64,000 nucleotides of DNA from Streptomyces sp. Root1304 (GCF_001426405.1 NZ_LMEP01000005.1:275046-339045), one strand, 5' to 3'. Counted from the first letter of the stretch, positions 35,399-44,180 are shown. Numbers and translations: made by a program. Notes: generated by a model not told the origin, from the sequence alone.

Positions 35399-36622
35399 AT
35401 GGCGACGTACGACAAGGGCCGGGCGGTCACGGCGGACCTGCGCGAGGCGAGGACCTCCTCGGGCGGCGCGCTGCTCACGCTCCTGGAGCCGCACCTCCCC
35501 CTGATACGGGACGGGGCGCGGCAGGGGGACCGGGACGGCGCCTTCCCGGCCGAGGTCTTCGGGCGGCTCCGGGAGGGCGGGGTGCTCGGGGCCACCGTGC
35601 CGGCGGAACTCGGCGGGCTGGGCGTCTCCTCGCTGCACGACGTCTGCCTGGCCCTGACGACCGTGGCCGAGGCGGACGCGTCGACCGCGCTCGCCCTGCA
35701 CATGCAGCTCAGCCGGGGGCTGACGCTCACTCACGAGTGGCGGCACGGGGACGCGCGGGCCCGGGCGCTGGCCGAGCGGCTGCTCCGGGGCATGGGGTCG
35801 GGCGAGGCGGTGGTGTGCACGACGGTGAAGGACGCGGGCGGGGGCCGGGTGGTCACCCGGCTGCGTCCGGCGCCGGACGGCGGCTGGCTGCTGTCGGGCC
35901 GCAAGACGCTGGCGAGCATGGCGCCGATCGCCACCGACTTCGTGGTCTCGGCGCGGGTGGAGGTGGCGGGGGTGACCCGGTCGGCGGCCGCCGTGCTTCC
36001 CCGGGACACCCCGGGGCTGACCGTCCTGGACGACTGGGACGGGCTCGGCATGCGGGCCTCCGGCAGCGTCGACATCCTCCTGGAGGACTGCCCGGTGCGC
36101 CTGGAGGACGTGTTCCTGCGGGGGCCGCTCGGGGAGCGCGACGACGCGGCCCTGGCCGGACAGACCGTCAGTTCGATCACCATGCTGGGGATCTACGTGG
36201 GCGTCGCGCAGGCGGCCCGGGACCTCGTGGTGGCGGAGCTGACCCGGCGCGCGGGCGCGCCCGCGGCGGGGGTACGCGCGCTCCTCGCGGAGATCGAGGC
36301 CCGGTTGCACGCGCTGCGGACGACGGTGGCGGGCACGCTCTCGGCGGCGGACCACCTGGCGTACGAGTTCGACGGCGATCCGCTGGAGCGCGGCCGGCGC
36401 ATGATGTTCGACTTCCAGCGGGCGAAGATGATGGTCAACCGGCTGGCGCCGGAGACCGTCGCGGACTGCGTGACGGTGATCGGCGGCGCGTCCTACGCCG
36501 GGTCGCATCCGCTGGCGCGGCTCTACCGGGACGTCCGGGCGGGCGCGTTCATGCACCCGTTCACCTATCCCGACGCGGTGGAGTGGCTCTCCGAGGCGGC
36601 GCTGGGCGGTCCGAAGGACTGA
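35399..36622 (+). CDS. Acyl-CoA-dehydrogenase-fold flavoprotein, candidate amino-sugar N-oxygenase (nitrososynthase)
   Basis: 407 residues with the helical N-domain, central beta domain (T-V-K-D-A and S-G-R-K-T-L-A-S) and C-terminal helical domain of the acyl-CoA dehydrogenase family. Where dehydrogenases carry the catalytic Glu (in Y-E-G-T), this protein reads A-F-M-H-P-F-T-Y-P, so classical dehydrogenation is unlikely. Flavin monooxygenases with this fold, including DnmZ, EvdC/ORF36, KijD3 and RubN8, oxidise the amine of a dTDP-3-amino sugar to nitroso. The aminotransferase and 3-C-methyltransferase in this cluster make that a fitting role, but it is inference. GTG 35378, overlapping the previous stop as GTGA, is an alternative start. 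Confidence 0.72.
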   Translation: MATYDKGRAVTADLREARTSSGGALLTLLEPHLPLIRDGARQGDRDGAFPAEVFGRLREGGVLGATVPAELGGLGVSSLHDVCLALTTVAEADASTALALHMQLSRGLTLTHEWRHGDARARALAERLLRGMGSGEAVVCTTVKDAGGGRVVTRLRPAPDGGWLLSGRKTLASMAPIATDFVVSARVEVAGVTRSAAAVLPRDTPGLTVLDDWDGLGMRASGSVDILLEDCPVRLEDVFLRGPLGERDDAALAGQTVSSITMLGIYVGVAQAARDLVVAELTRRAGAPAAGVRALLAEIEARLHALRTTVAGTLSAADHLAYEFDGDPLERGRRMMFDFQRAKMMVNRLAPETVADCVTVIGGASYAGSHPLARLYRDVRAGAFMHPFTYPDAVEWLSEAALGGPKD

Positions 36623-36637
36623 GCCGCCGGGGGCGTA

Positions 36638-36677
36638 CGGAAGGGGAGGGACGGGGTGTCCCGTCCCTCCCCTTCCG
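36638..36677. terminator. Strong bidirectional terminator
   Basis: A perfect 18-bp stem (36638-36655 with 36660-36677) and a GTGT loop lie between the flavoprotein gene and the converging aromatase gene. Confidence 0.8.
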
Positions 36678-36698
36678 GCCGGGCCGGGCCGGGCTGGA

Positions 36699-36794
36699 GG
36701 CTCATCGGCCGGGCCCGGCGGGGGCTCGTCGGCCGGGCCGGGCGGGGGCTCATCGGCCGGGCCGGGCGGGGGCTCGTCGGCCGGCCCCCGCCCC
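36699..36794. repeat. 24-bp intergenic tandem repeat, about 3.5 copies
   Basis: Units at 36699, 36723 and 36747 are 22-24/24 identical (GGCTCRTCGGCCGGGCC...), with A and G alternating at position 6; a decayed fourth copy follows. It sits in the convergent gap between the terminator and the aromatase stop codon. Confidence 0.85.
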
Positions 36795-36819
36795 GCCGGT
36801 CTCCCGGGCCTCCCCCGGC

Positions 36820-37794
36820 TCAGGCGTCCGGAGCGGCCTCCCGGGCGTGGGCGGCCGCGTGTTCCATGGTGGTGGTGCTGTTGCGACCGAGGGCGCCGCG
36901 GACGAAAGCCCTGGCGTCGGCGACGGTCGCGTCCGGTCCCAGGACCTCCGTGATGGCCTTCTCGTCGAGGACCACGGTGTGGACGGAGGTGATCCGGGCC
37001 CCGGCCGTGTCCCGCTCGAACAGCCACCGCCCGGTGTGCGCCGCCATCAGGGCGGGGGTGTGCAGCTGCTTGTAGACGATGCGCTCGTCAGGGAAGCAGA
37101 TCCGGACGGAGCGCGTGGTGTGGGTGGAGCCGTCCGGCGTCACGGTCTCCATCTCCAGGCTCTGGATCCCGGGCACCTCCTCCTCCAGCACGGCGCGAGC
37201 CACGTGCGGCAGGCGCGCGGGCCAGAGGTCCGCGCGGTCGACGAACGCGTAGGCGGCCGCGGTGTCGCCGTCGACCTCGACGGTGTCCTCGAAGGTCAGG
37301 GTCAGGGCCTCGGCGTCCCCGGTCCGTTCGGCCCCGGTGCGCAGCGCGTCCAGTTCGGCGCCGCTGTTGCGGTCGATCGCCCGCTCGATCCACGCGATGT
37401 TGTCGGGGTCGTCGCCGACGGCCCGGAAGTCGTGCAGCAGCCGGACCCGGGTGTGGGCGTCGTCGAGCGCCTCGACGATCCATTCCCCGCCCATGGCCGC
37501 CACCGGCGGCTGGGAGACCTCCTGGCGGAAGGTGACGCGGAGGCGGTCGTGGTCCAGTTCCCTGCGCGAGGTCCAGGCCTTGACCGCGCCGTTGGCGGTG
37601 GCCCAGATCCGGATGCGTTCCTCCGTCGTGCTCCGGCCGGCGTGTTCGGTGTGCTCGACGCGCTCCACGTGCACGGTGGGCGGGAAGGTCTCCGGCCATC
37701 GGCCGACGTCGACGATCAGGCCGAAGACGCGGCGTGCCGGGGCGGCCACCGTGATCGTGTGCTCGGTGCGGTGGGTGGTCCGGGGGTGTGACAT
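36820..37794 (-). CDS. Two-domain polyketide aromatase/cyclase (SRPBCC fold)
   Basis: 324 residues from ATG 37794. Two START/SRPBCC domains (about 10-160 and 165-315) each begin with the T-x-x-V-x-x-x-x-x-x-V-F/A-Y/F pattern; W-P-E-T-F-P and L-W-P-A-R-L-P-H-V mark equivalent positions. Di-domain aromatases (ActVII, DpsF, SnoaE) act on C-9-reduced chains to close and aromatise the first ring, in agreement with the ActIII-like ketoreductase at 42307. The upstream extension of this reading frame is noncoding and antisense to other genes. Confidence 0.93.
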   Translation of the reverse strand: MSHPRTTHRTEHTITVAAPARRVFGLIVDVGRWPETFPPTVHVERVEHTEHAGRSTTEERIRIWATANGAVKAWTSRRELDHDRLRVTFRQEVSQPPVAAMGGEWIVEALDDAHTRVRLLHDFRAVGDDPDNIAWIERAIDRNSGAELDALRTGAERTGDAEALTLTFEDTVEVDGDTAAAYAFVDRADLWPARLPHVARAVLEEEVPGIQSLEMETVTPDGSTHTTRSVRICFPDERIVYKQLHTPALMAAHTGRWLFERDTAGARITSVHTVVLDEKAITEVLGPDATVADARAFVRGALGRNSTTTMEHAAAHAREAAPDA

Positions 37795-37850
37795 GGTCCT
37801 CCTCCAGCTCGGCTCCGGGTCTGCGGCGCAAGCTTCCGCGCCGTCCCTGG

Positions 37851-39476
37851 TCAGGAACTCGACGACGGCTCGGCGCCGGGCGGGCGCACGGAGAGCGCGT
37901 GGTGGAACAGGTCGAGCGGGTCCCAGCGTTCCTTGACCCGGCTCAGCCGTGCGTAGCCGTCGCGGTGGTAGAGGGTGCTCCAGGGCACTCCCGAGGTGTT
38001 GCGCAGGGGGTCGGCGAGGTCGGTGTCCGGGTAGTTGACGTAGGCGCCGCTGTTGGCCTCGTTCGGCACCGGGACGCCGCCGGTGTCGGCGTGGAGGTCC
38101 GCGTAGAGGTTCCGTACCCAGGCGAGTTGGCGTTCGGTCTGTTCCTCCTCGCCCCACAGGGCCTCGTGCACGGCGCTGAAGAGGGCGTCCCGGTGGGGCA
38201 TGGCGGTGGCGTCCGGGGGCACGGCGGCGATCCGTCCGCCGAGGAAGGTGAGGTAGACGGCGGCGGTGGCGAACTCCGGGCCGCCGCGGTTCAGATGGTC
38301 GTGGAGGACGCCGGTCTGCCGGTCGTCCCAGGGCTCGCGGAGCAGGGTGGAGGTGGACTTGAACCGGGCCCCGCCGGGCCACTGGACGCCGCCGAGGACG
38401 GACTTCAGCCACGGCGTCGTCGCCGAGGACGCGGTGTGCGGGACCCCGGCCGCCGCGGTGAGCCCGGCGGCGAAGGCGTCGAGGAGCCGCTGCGCGTGGG
38501 GGTGGGCCGCGTCGAGCGCGGCGTCCACCGTGATCGTCCCGTTCGCCCGGTGGCCGAGGGTGAGCCCGCTGGACATCTCCCCGTACGGCGAGCCGGAGCC
38601 GGCGTGCCGCCGGTGCCAGTCGCCGTGGGCGCGCAGGAGCCGGGTGAAGGCCGGGCGGTCCAGGTCCCGCCACTGCCAGGAGAGGGAGGTGGAGCGGACC
38701 GCGCCGGGCGGCCGGGGCAGCAGTTCGCCGGGGCCGCCGGTGGCACCGGGCGTCCGGAACAAGTAGCGGGTGACGACACCGAAGTTGCCGCCGCCTCCGC
38801 CGGTGTGGGCCCACCACAGCTCGCGTTCGGCGCCGGTGGACTCCCGGGTGGCCGTCACGAGGCGCGCCCTTCCCGACGGATCGGTGACGACGACCTCGAC
38901 GCCGTGGAGGTGGTCGACGACGAGCCCGTACCGGCGTGAGAGCGCGCCGTACCCGCCGCCCGCGACGTGGCCGCCCACGCCGACGGCCGGACAGCCGCCG
39001 CCGGGCAGGGTGACGCCCCATCCGAGGTAGAGGGTGCGGTAGACCCGCCCGAGGGTGGCGCCCGCCTCGACGACGAAGACCCGTCGCTTCGGGTCGTAGG
39101 TGACGGCCGTCATCTCGGAGACGTCGACGAGGACCCGTACGGCCGGGTCGTCGACGAAGTTCTCGAAGCAGTGGCCGCCGCTGCGGACCGCGACCCGCGC
39201 GCGGTCCCGGGCCGCCTCCTCCACCGCCCGGACCACCTGCTCCGCCGAGCCGACCAGGTGCACGCGGTCCGGGGAGCCGGTGAAGCGGCCGTTGTACCCG
39301 CGGGTGGTGAGTTCGGTGTACCGGGGGTCGTCCGGTTCCAGCACCACCGGTCCCAGCGTCTCCGGACGTCTCGCGTCGGGGGCGGAGGCGGCCGGGCCGC
39401 CGAGGAGTACGGCGCCCCCGGTGAGCGCCGGGAGTTCGAGCAGCCGTCTGCGCGTCAGTCGTGCCAAGGGGAGCAC
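37851..39476 (-). CDS. AknOx-like bicovalent FAD oxidase (berberine-bridge family)
   Basis: 541 residues from GTG 39476 (AGGAAAGGA site). The N-terminus (T-R-R-R-L-L-E-L, then a hydrophobic stretch and A-A-S-A) resembles a Tat signal, so the enzyme may be exported. His102 in S-G-G-H-C and Cys162 in G-G-G-C-P-A-V-G-V-G-G-H are the two FAD-linking residues known from aclacinomycin oxidoreductase and GilR. AknOx oxidises the terminal sugar of a finished anthracycline in two steps, so a late sugar oxidation is the likely role; lactol or other oxidations are known for relatives. It is 56 bp upstream of the aromatase gene. Confidence 0.88.
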   Translation of the reverse strand: MLPLARLTRRRLLELPALTGGAVLLGGPAASAPDARRPETLGPVVLEPDDPRYTELTTRGYNGRFTGSPDRVHLVGSAEQVVRAVEEAARDRARVAVRSGGHCFENFVDDPAVRVLVDVSEMTAVTYDPKRRVFVVEAGATLGRVYRTLYLGWGVTLPGGGCPAVGVGGHVAGGGYGALSRRYGLVVDHLHGVEVVVTDPSGRARLVTATRESTGAERELWWAHTGGGGGNFGVVTRYLFRTPGATGGPGELLPRPPGAVRSTSLSWQWRDLDRPAFTRLLRAHGDWHRRHAGSGSPYGEMSSGLTLGHRANGTITVDAALDAAHPHAQRLLDAFAAGLTAAAGVPHTASSATTPWLKSVLGGVQWPGGARFKSTSTLLREPWDDRQTGVLHDHLNRGGPEFATAAVYLTFLGGRIAAVPPDATAMPHRDALFSAVHEALWGEEEQTERQLAWVRNLYADLHADTGGVPVPNEANSGAYVNYPDTDLADPLRNTSGVPWSTLYHRDGYARLSRVKERWDPLDLFHHALSVRPPGAEPSSSS

Positions 39477-39777
39477 CGTCCTTTCCTGCCGGCCGCGGCC
39501 GGTCGCCTCGCCGGCGGCCAGCCTGCGCGCGCTCGCTGGCGGGACGGTGGAATCGCGCTGGTACGACGGCGGCGGACAGGGCCGGAAGGGGCGGTTCGAA
39601 AGGCGGATCGAGACTGTCAGGGAGGCTGACAAAGACGTCATTAACGCTTCTAAGCTCGAATAAGTCAAGAGCCCAGAGCCTCTGGCTTCCCTCCCCCTGC
39701 CCAGGAACCGAGCCGGCAGGTCCGGACACGGGCCGGAACCCCCGTGAACACCCCCTGACCCCCGTACGGGAGAACCC
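39477..39777. promoter_or_regulatory. Divergent control region with a perfect inverted repeat
   Basis: This 301-bp gap separates the flavin oxidase from drrA-like genes. TGTCAG-GGAGG-CTGACA (39615-39631) is a perfect 6-bp inverted repeat with a 5-bp spacer, resembling an operator. Close by on the minus strand are TTGACT and TTAATG about 18 bp apart; on the plus strand CTGACA and TAAGCT. No SARP box with proper spacing was found, so the resistance genes may answer to another regulator. Confidence 0.45.
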
Positions 39778-40767
39778 ATGATCCACACCCGCGGGCTCAC
39801 CCGCAGCTTCCGCGTCAAAGGAGAGACCGTCGAAGCCGTGCGCGGCCTCGACCTCGACATCGAAGCCGGCTCCGTGGTCGCCTTCCTCGGCCCCAACGGC
39901 GCCGGGAAGACCACCAGTCTGCGGATGCTGACCACACTGCTCCGGCCGACCTCCGGGACCGCCGTCGTCGCCGGACACGACGTCACGGCCGACCCTTCGG
40001 GTGTCCGCCGCCGCATCGGCTACCTCGGCCAGGGCAACAGCGCCGGCAGCACCTTCCGGGTCGTCGACGAACTGGTCACCCAGGGCCGCGCCTACGGTCT
40101 GCCCCGCGCGGACGCCCGCGCCCGGGCGGACCGGCTGCTGGCCGCCCTCGAACTGGAGGGCCTCGCCGCGCGGACGGTCGGCACCCTGTCGGGCGGCCAG
40201 CGCCGCCGCCTGGACATCGCCATGGCCCTGGTCCACGAACCGGAACTCCTCTTCCTCGACGAGCCCACCACCGGGCTCGACCCGCACAGTCGCGCCAACA
40301 TCTGGGAGCACGTGCTGCGGCTGCACAAGGAGCTCGGCACCACGGTCGTCTTCACCACCCACTACCTGGAGGAGGCGGACCTCTGGGCCCGCCGGGTGAT
40401 GGTGGTCGACCACGGCCGGGTGATCGCCGACGACTCCCCCGAGAAGCTCAAGGCCGACCTGGCCGGCGACCGCATCACCCTGGGCGCCGCCGACCGCGCC
40501 GACGCCGACCGCGCCGCCGAACTCGCCCGCGGCCTGACCACCGTCCACGAGGTGGAGGTCGACGGCGCGGAGGTGCGCGTCCGCACCCCCCACGGGGACG
40601 CCGTACTCCCGGTCCTGCTGAGGAGCCTGGAGGACGTCGGCGTGCGGGTGCTCACCGCCCGGCTGGCCCGCCCCACCCTCGACGACGTCTTCCTCGGCCT
40701 GACCGGCCGCACCCTGCGGGAGAGCGCCGACTCCACCGCCCCCACCGCCACGCACGACGGAGCCTGA
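39778..40767 (+). CDS. DrrA-like ABC transporter ATPase (drug export/self-resistance)
   Basis: 329 residues. Walker A G-P-N-G-A-G-K-T-T (residues 38-46), signature L-S-G-G-Q-R-R-R-L and Walker B L-L-F-L-D-E-P-T-T-G-L-D-P are intact. The C-terminal extension (L-A-R-P-T-L-D-D-V-F-L-G-L-T-G-R) is typical of DrrA-type anthracycline exporters. It powers export with the membrane protein encoded 2 bp downstream. Confidence 0.95.
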   Translation: MIHTRGLTRSFRVKGETVEAVRGLDLDIEAGSVVAFLGPNGAGKTTSLRMLTTLLRPTSGTAVVAGHDVTADPSGVRRRIGYLGQGNSAGSTFRVVDELVTQGRAYGLPRADARARADRLLAALELEGLAARTVGTLSGGQRRRLDIAMALVHEPELLFLDEPTTGLDPHSRANIWEHVLRLHKELGTTVVFTTHYLEEADLWARRVMVVDHGRVIADDSPEKLKADLAGDRITLGAADRADADRAAELARGLTTVHEVEVDGAEVRVRTPHGDAVLPVLLRSLEDVGVRVLTARLARPTLDDVFLGLTGRTLRESADSTAPTATHDGA

Positions 40768-40769
40768 CC

Positions 40770-41537
40770 ATGAAGGTGCTCAACGACACCCGCACCGCGT
40801 TCGCCCGCGAGCTGGGGCCCGAACTGCGCCAGCCGGCCGGCCTGCTCTTCACGATGCTGCTGCCCTTCCTCTTCCTCGCCCTCTTCGCACCCCTGCTCCC
40901 GGACAACCCCGCCGCGGGCGGCGGGACCGGCTCGCCCTGGCAGTGGTTCGTGCCGGGTATGCTCGTCCTGCTGGCCCTCTCCGCCACGGCGGGGGCGGGC
41001 GCCTCCCTCCTCAACGAGATGTCCTCGGGAGCCTTCGAGCGCATGCTCGTGACCCCGCTGAACCGGGCCGCGATGCTCGTCGGACGGGCGCTCAAGGAGG
41101 TCGTGATCCTGCTGGCGCAGGCCCTGTTGATCCTCGCCCTGCTGCTGCCGACCGACTTCCGGCTCCACCCGCTCGGCGCCCTGGCGGGCCTGGCGCTGCT
41201 GACCGTCTTCGGCATCGGGGTCGGCGCGCTCTCGTTCACCCTCGCGCTCCACTCCCGCAAGCAGCAGACCCTGTTCTACGGCGTGCAGCAGATGATCTTC
41301 TTCCCGCTGCTGCTGCTCTCCGGGGTCCTGCTGCCCATCACGGAGGCTTCGGCCCCCACCTGGCTGTACGTGCTGAGCCGGATCAACCCCGCGACGTACG
41401 TGGTCGAGGCCGAACGTGCCCTGTTCGACGGCCGGTTCGCCGAGACGGGCGTGCTGTACGGGATCCTCGCGGCGACGGCCGTCGCGGTCCTCGGGGTCGT
41501 CGCGGGCATCCGGGGCATGCGCAACGCCTCGGTGTGA
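40770..41537 (+). CDS. DrrB-like ABC-2 export permease
   Basis: 255 residues with six predicted membrane segments. F-E-R-M-L-V-T-P-L-N-R-A and P-L-L-L-L-S-G-V-L-L-P are characteristic of the DrrB/ABC-2 family. It forms the export complex with the ATPase encoded just upstream and likely exports the cluster product, giving self-resistance. Confidence 0.95.
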   Translation: MKVLNDTRTAFARELGPELRQPAGLLFTMLLPFLFLALFAPLLPDNPAAGGGTGSPWQWFVPGMLVLLALSATAGAGASLLNEMSSGAFERMLVTPLNRAAMLVGRALKEVVILLAQALLILALLLPTDFRLHPLGALAGLALLTVFGIGVGALSFTLALHSRKQQTLFYGVQQMIFFPLLLLSGVLLPITEASAPTWLYVLSRINPATYVVEAERALFDGRFAETGVLYGILAATAVAVLGVVAGIRGMRNASV

Positions 41538-41594
41538 CACGCCGTCCGACGATCCGTCCGCAGCCGATTCCGTACGCGAAGGAGCACCTTCCCC

Positions 41595-42278
41595 GTGACC
41601 GCCGAAGCCATCCCGGGCCCCACCCGCACCGTGGACTTCTGGTTCGACCCCGCCTGTCCCTACACCTGGCTGACCGCCCGCTGGCTGCGGGAGGCCGCGT
41701 CGGTCCGGCCGCTGGAGCCGCGCTGGCACGTGATGAGCCTGTCCCTCCTCGCCGAGGGCCGGGACGACGACCCCGAGGGCGATCCGGAGGGGTATCTGAT
41801 GGTGCCGGTGCGGATCGCCACCGCCGTCCGGCACCACCACGGCCAGGAGGCACTGGCCCGCTTCCACGCCTCGCTGTGGGCGGATCTCGGCGGCCCCGGG
41901 GACCCTGCCGGCGGCGCGCGGTGGATCAACGATCCGGCCCTGGCCCTGGCCCACGCCGGCCTTCCCGTGGAACTCGCGAAGGCCGGGAACTCCACCGACT
42001 ACGACGGGGAGTTGAGGGCCTCGCACGCGCGGGCCGCGGAGCTGCTCGGCCCCCGGCCCGGGACGCCGGTGGTCGCCGTCGGCGATCCGGCGGCTCCGGA
42101 CGGCCCGCCGCTGGCCTTCTTCGGTCCTGTGGTCTCCCTGGTGCCGAAGGGCGAGGCGGCGGGACGGCTGTGGGACGGGACGCTGCTCGTGGCCGGCACC
42201 CCCGGGTTCCACGCGCTCAAGGGAAGGCCCGCCGACCCGGACCCGGACGTGACCGGAGCGGATGCCGATCCGGTGTGA
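41595..42278 (+). CDS. DsbA-like thioredoxin-fold protein
   Basis: 227 residues from GTG 41595. It begins with V-D-F-W-F-D-P-A-C-P-Y-T-W, the DsbA/2-hydroxychromene-2-carboxylate isomerase fold; only one Cys of the usual C-x-x-C is present (C-P-Y-T). In actinobacteria this group includes mycothiol-dependent detoxifying enzymes. Position 57 bp after the exporter genes suggests a role in self-protection or quinone handling, but this is inference. Confidence 0.8.
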   Translation: MTAEAIPGPTRTVDFWFDPACPYTWLTARWLREAASVRPLEPRWHVMSLSLLAEGRDDDPEGDPEGYLMVPVRIATAVRHHHGQEALARFHASLWADLGGPGDPAGGARWINDPALALAHAGLPVELAKAGNSTDYDGELRASHARAAELLGPRPGTPVVAVGDPAAPDGPPLAFFGPVVSLVPKGEAAGRLWDGTLLVAGTPGFHALKGRPADPDPDVTGADADPV

Positions 42279-42306
42279 CCGGGCCCGCGAGGGCGGGCGG
42301 GGTGTG

Positions 42307-43092
42307 TCAGTAGTTGCCGAGGCCGCCGCAGACGTTGAGCGCCTGGGCGGTGATCGGGGCGGCCGTGTCGGTGATCAGATAGCCGACCAGGCCCGCCACC
42401 TCCTCGGGGGTGGTGTACCGGCCCAGCGGGATCTTCGCCTGGAACCGTTCGAGGACGGCCTCGGTGGAGATGTCCCAGGCGGCCGCGTATCCCGCGCGGA
42501 CCCGCTCCGCCATCGGCGTCTCGACGTACCCGGGGCAGACGGCGTTGACCGTGACGCCGGTCTTGGCCAGCTCCAGGCCGAGCGCCTTGGTGAAGCCGAC
42601 GACGGCGTGCTTCGACGCCGAGTACGGCGCACCGAGCACCACGCCCTGCTTCCCGCCGGTGGAGGCGATGTTGACGACGCGTCCGCTGCCTCGGCCGAGC
42701 ATGCCGCCGGCGTTCAGGACCGCCCGGGTCACCCGGAACACACTGTGGAGATTGGTGTCGACGACGTCCAGCCACAGTTCGTCCGTCAGCTCCGCCGTGG
42801 GGCCGCCGCCACTGCGTCCGGCGTTGTTCACGAGGACGTCGATCGGACCGAACCGCTCGACGGCGGCGCGGACCAGGGCGTCCACCTGCTCGGTGGAGCG
42901 CACGTCGCAGGCCTGCCCGTCGGCGTCCACTCCCTCCTCGCGCAGGAGTTTGACGGTGGCGGCGACGGCGTCGGCGTCCCGCGCGCAGAGGAAGACCCGC
43001 AGGCCGTCCCTGCCGAGCGAGCGGGCGACGGCGAGGCCGATCCCGCTGGTCGCCCCGGTGACGACGGCGACCCGTCCTTCGGTGCCGGTCAT
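42307..43092 (-). CDS. ActIII-like polyketide C-9 ketoreductase
   Basis: 261 residues, an SDR with T-G-A-T-S-G-I-G, N-N-A-G-R, Y-S-A-S-K and the very characteristic ending A-Q-A-L-N-V-C-G-G-L-G-N-Y shared with ActIII. It reduces the C-9 ketone (ActIII numbering) of the nascent chain with NADPH, which together with the di-domain aromatase fixes the first-ring pattern. The gene is alone on the minus strand and has its own SARP-type promoter, away from the other PKS genes. Confidence 0.96.
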   Translation of the reverse strand: MTGTEGRVAVVTGATSGIGLAVARSLGRDGLRVFLCARDADAVAATVKLLREEGVDADGQACDVRSTEQVDALVRAAVERFGPIDVLVNNAGRSGGGPTAELTDELWLDVVDTNLHSVFRVTRAVLNAGGMLGRGSGRVVNIASTGGKQGVVLGAPYSASKHAVVGFTKALGLELAKTGVTVNAVCPGYVETPMAERVRAGYAAAWDISTEAVLERFQAKIPLGRYTTPEEVAGLVGYLITDTAAPITAQALNVCGGLGNY

Positions 43093-43135
43093 GGTTCCTC
43101 CCGGATCGTGGCATCGGATGTGCGTACGCCGCCCG

Positions 43136-43167
43136 AGGGTGGCAACGGGCGCTCGACAGGCGGTCGA
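43136..43167 (-). promoter_or_regulatory. SARP box and -10 for the ketoreductase gene
   Basis: On the minus strand: TCGACCG (43161-43167), CCTG, TCGAGCG (43150-43156), 8 bp, CACCCT (43136-43141). The second heptad is an exact match to the published SARP consensus. Confidence 0.65.
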
Positions 43168-43274
43168 CGGGGCGCTTCACCGCGGTTCGAGCCGTTCGAG
43201 AGAACGGCCGGGAAACGTCGGCGGGTCCGGGACCGGACCCGCCGGACACACAAGGAGAGAGAAGGAGAAGGATC

Positions 43275-44093
43275 ATGACCGTTCTGGTGACGGGTGCCAC
43301 GGGGAACGTGGGCCGGCACGTGGTGGCGGGGCTGCTGGAGGCGGGTGAGCGGGTCCGCGCGATGACGCGTTCGCCCGAGCGCGCCTCGCTGCCGGAGGGG
43401 GTGGAGACGGTCCGGGGCGACCTCGCCGACCCGGCGAGCCTCGACGCGGCCCTGGCGGGCGTCGACCGGGCGTATCTCTTCCCCCTGCCGGGGACCGCCG
43501 AGGAGTTCACCGCGCGGGCCGTCAAGGCGGGGGTGCGCCGGATCGTCGTGCTCTCCTCCGTGGCCGCCGAGTACGCCGACGGCGACTACAGCGGCGACCA
43601 CCACACGGCGGTGGAGCGGGCGGTGGAGGCCTCCGGCGTCGAGTGGACCCATGTCAGGCCGGGCGAGTTCATGGCCAACCTGCTGGACTGGTGGGCCCCC
43701 TCGATCCGGGCCGAGGGCGTCGTCCGCGCCCCGTTCGGCGCGACGCGCAGCACTCCCGTGCACGAGGCCGACATCGCCGACGTGGCGGTGACGGCGCTGC
43801 TGGAGGACGGGCATGCCGGGAAGGCGTACTCCTTCTCGGGTCCCGAGTCCCTGGCCAAGGCCGAGCAGGTGCGCGTGCTCGGCGAGGTCCTCGGCCGCGC
43901 GATCCGCTTCGAGGAGCTGACGGTGGACGCGGCCCGGACGCTGTGGCTGGGGCAGGGCATGCCCGCCGAAGCGGTCGACTGGCTGCTCCAGGACCCGGTG
44001 GACGTGCCGGTGGGGCCCACCGCCGAGCGGGTCACCGGACGGCCGGCCCGCACCTTCGCCCAGTGGGTGGCCGACCATCGGGCGGACTTCTGA
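43275..44093 (+). CDS. NmrA-like NAD(P)-binding oxidoreductase
   Basis: 272 residues, atypical SDR with G-A-T-G-N-V-G at the N-terminus and V-V-L-S-S-V-A-A-E-Y in the middle, lacking the Tyr-x-x-x-Lys pair of classical SDRs. NmrA-like proteins in aromatic polyketide clusters are often quinone or ketone reductases. A GGAGAAGGA site precedes the ATG. The specific step is unknown; reduction of a ring ketone is one possibility. Confidence 0.8.
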   Translation: MTVLVTGATGNVGRHVVAGLLEAGERVRAMTRSPERASLPEGVETVRGDLADPASLDAALAGVDRAYLFPLPGTAEEFTARAVKAGVRRIVVLSSVAAEYADGDYSGDHHTAVERAVEASGVEWTHVRPGEFMANLLDWWAPSIRAEGVVRAPFGATRSTPVHEADIADVAVTALLEDGHAGKAYSFSGPESLAKAEQVRVLGEVLGRAIRFEELTVDAARTLWLGQGMPAEAVDWLLQDPVDVPVGPTAERVTGRPARTFAQWVADHRADF

Positions 44094-44124
44094 CGGACCG
44101 CCTCCCGAGGGCGTTCAGCGGCGG

Positions 44125-44156
44125 TTGAGCGGGGCTCCAGCCGGTCCGTCGACGGT
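44125..44156 (+). promoter_or_regulatory. SARP box and -10 for the O-methyltransferase-glycosyltransferase unit
   Basis: TTGAGCG (44125-44131), GGGC, TCCAGCC (44136-44142), 8 bp, GACGGT (44151-44156). The gene starts 24 bp further on. Confidence 0.5.
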
Positions 44157-44180
44157 GGTCGGGACCCTCTTCGCGGACCG

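Noticed and set aside
36820..40755. One 1311-codon frame covering the aromatase and much DNA upstream
   Set aside because: Only the last 324 codons resemble a protein family. The upstream part is out of frame with the flavin oxidase and antisense to the exporter ATPase.
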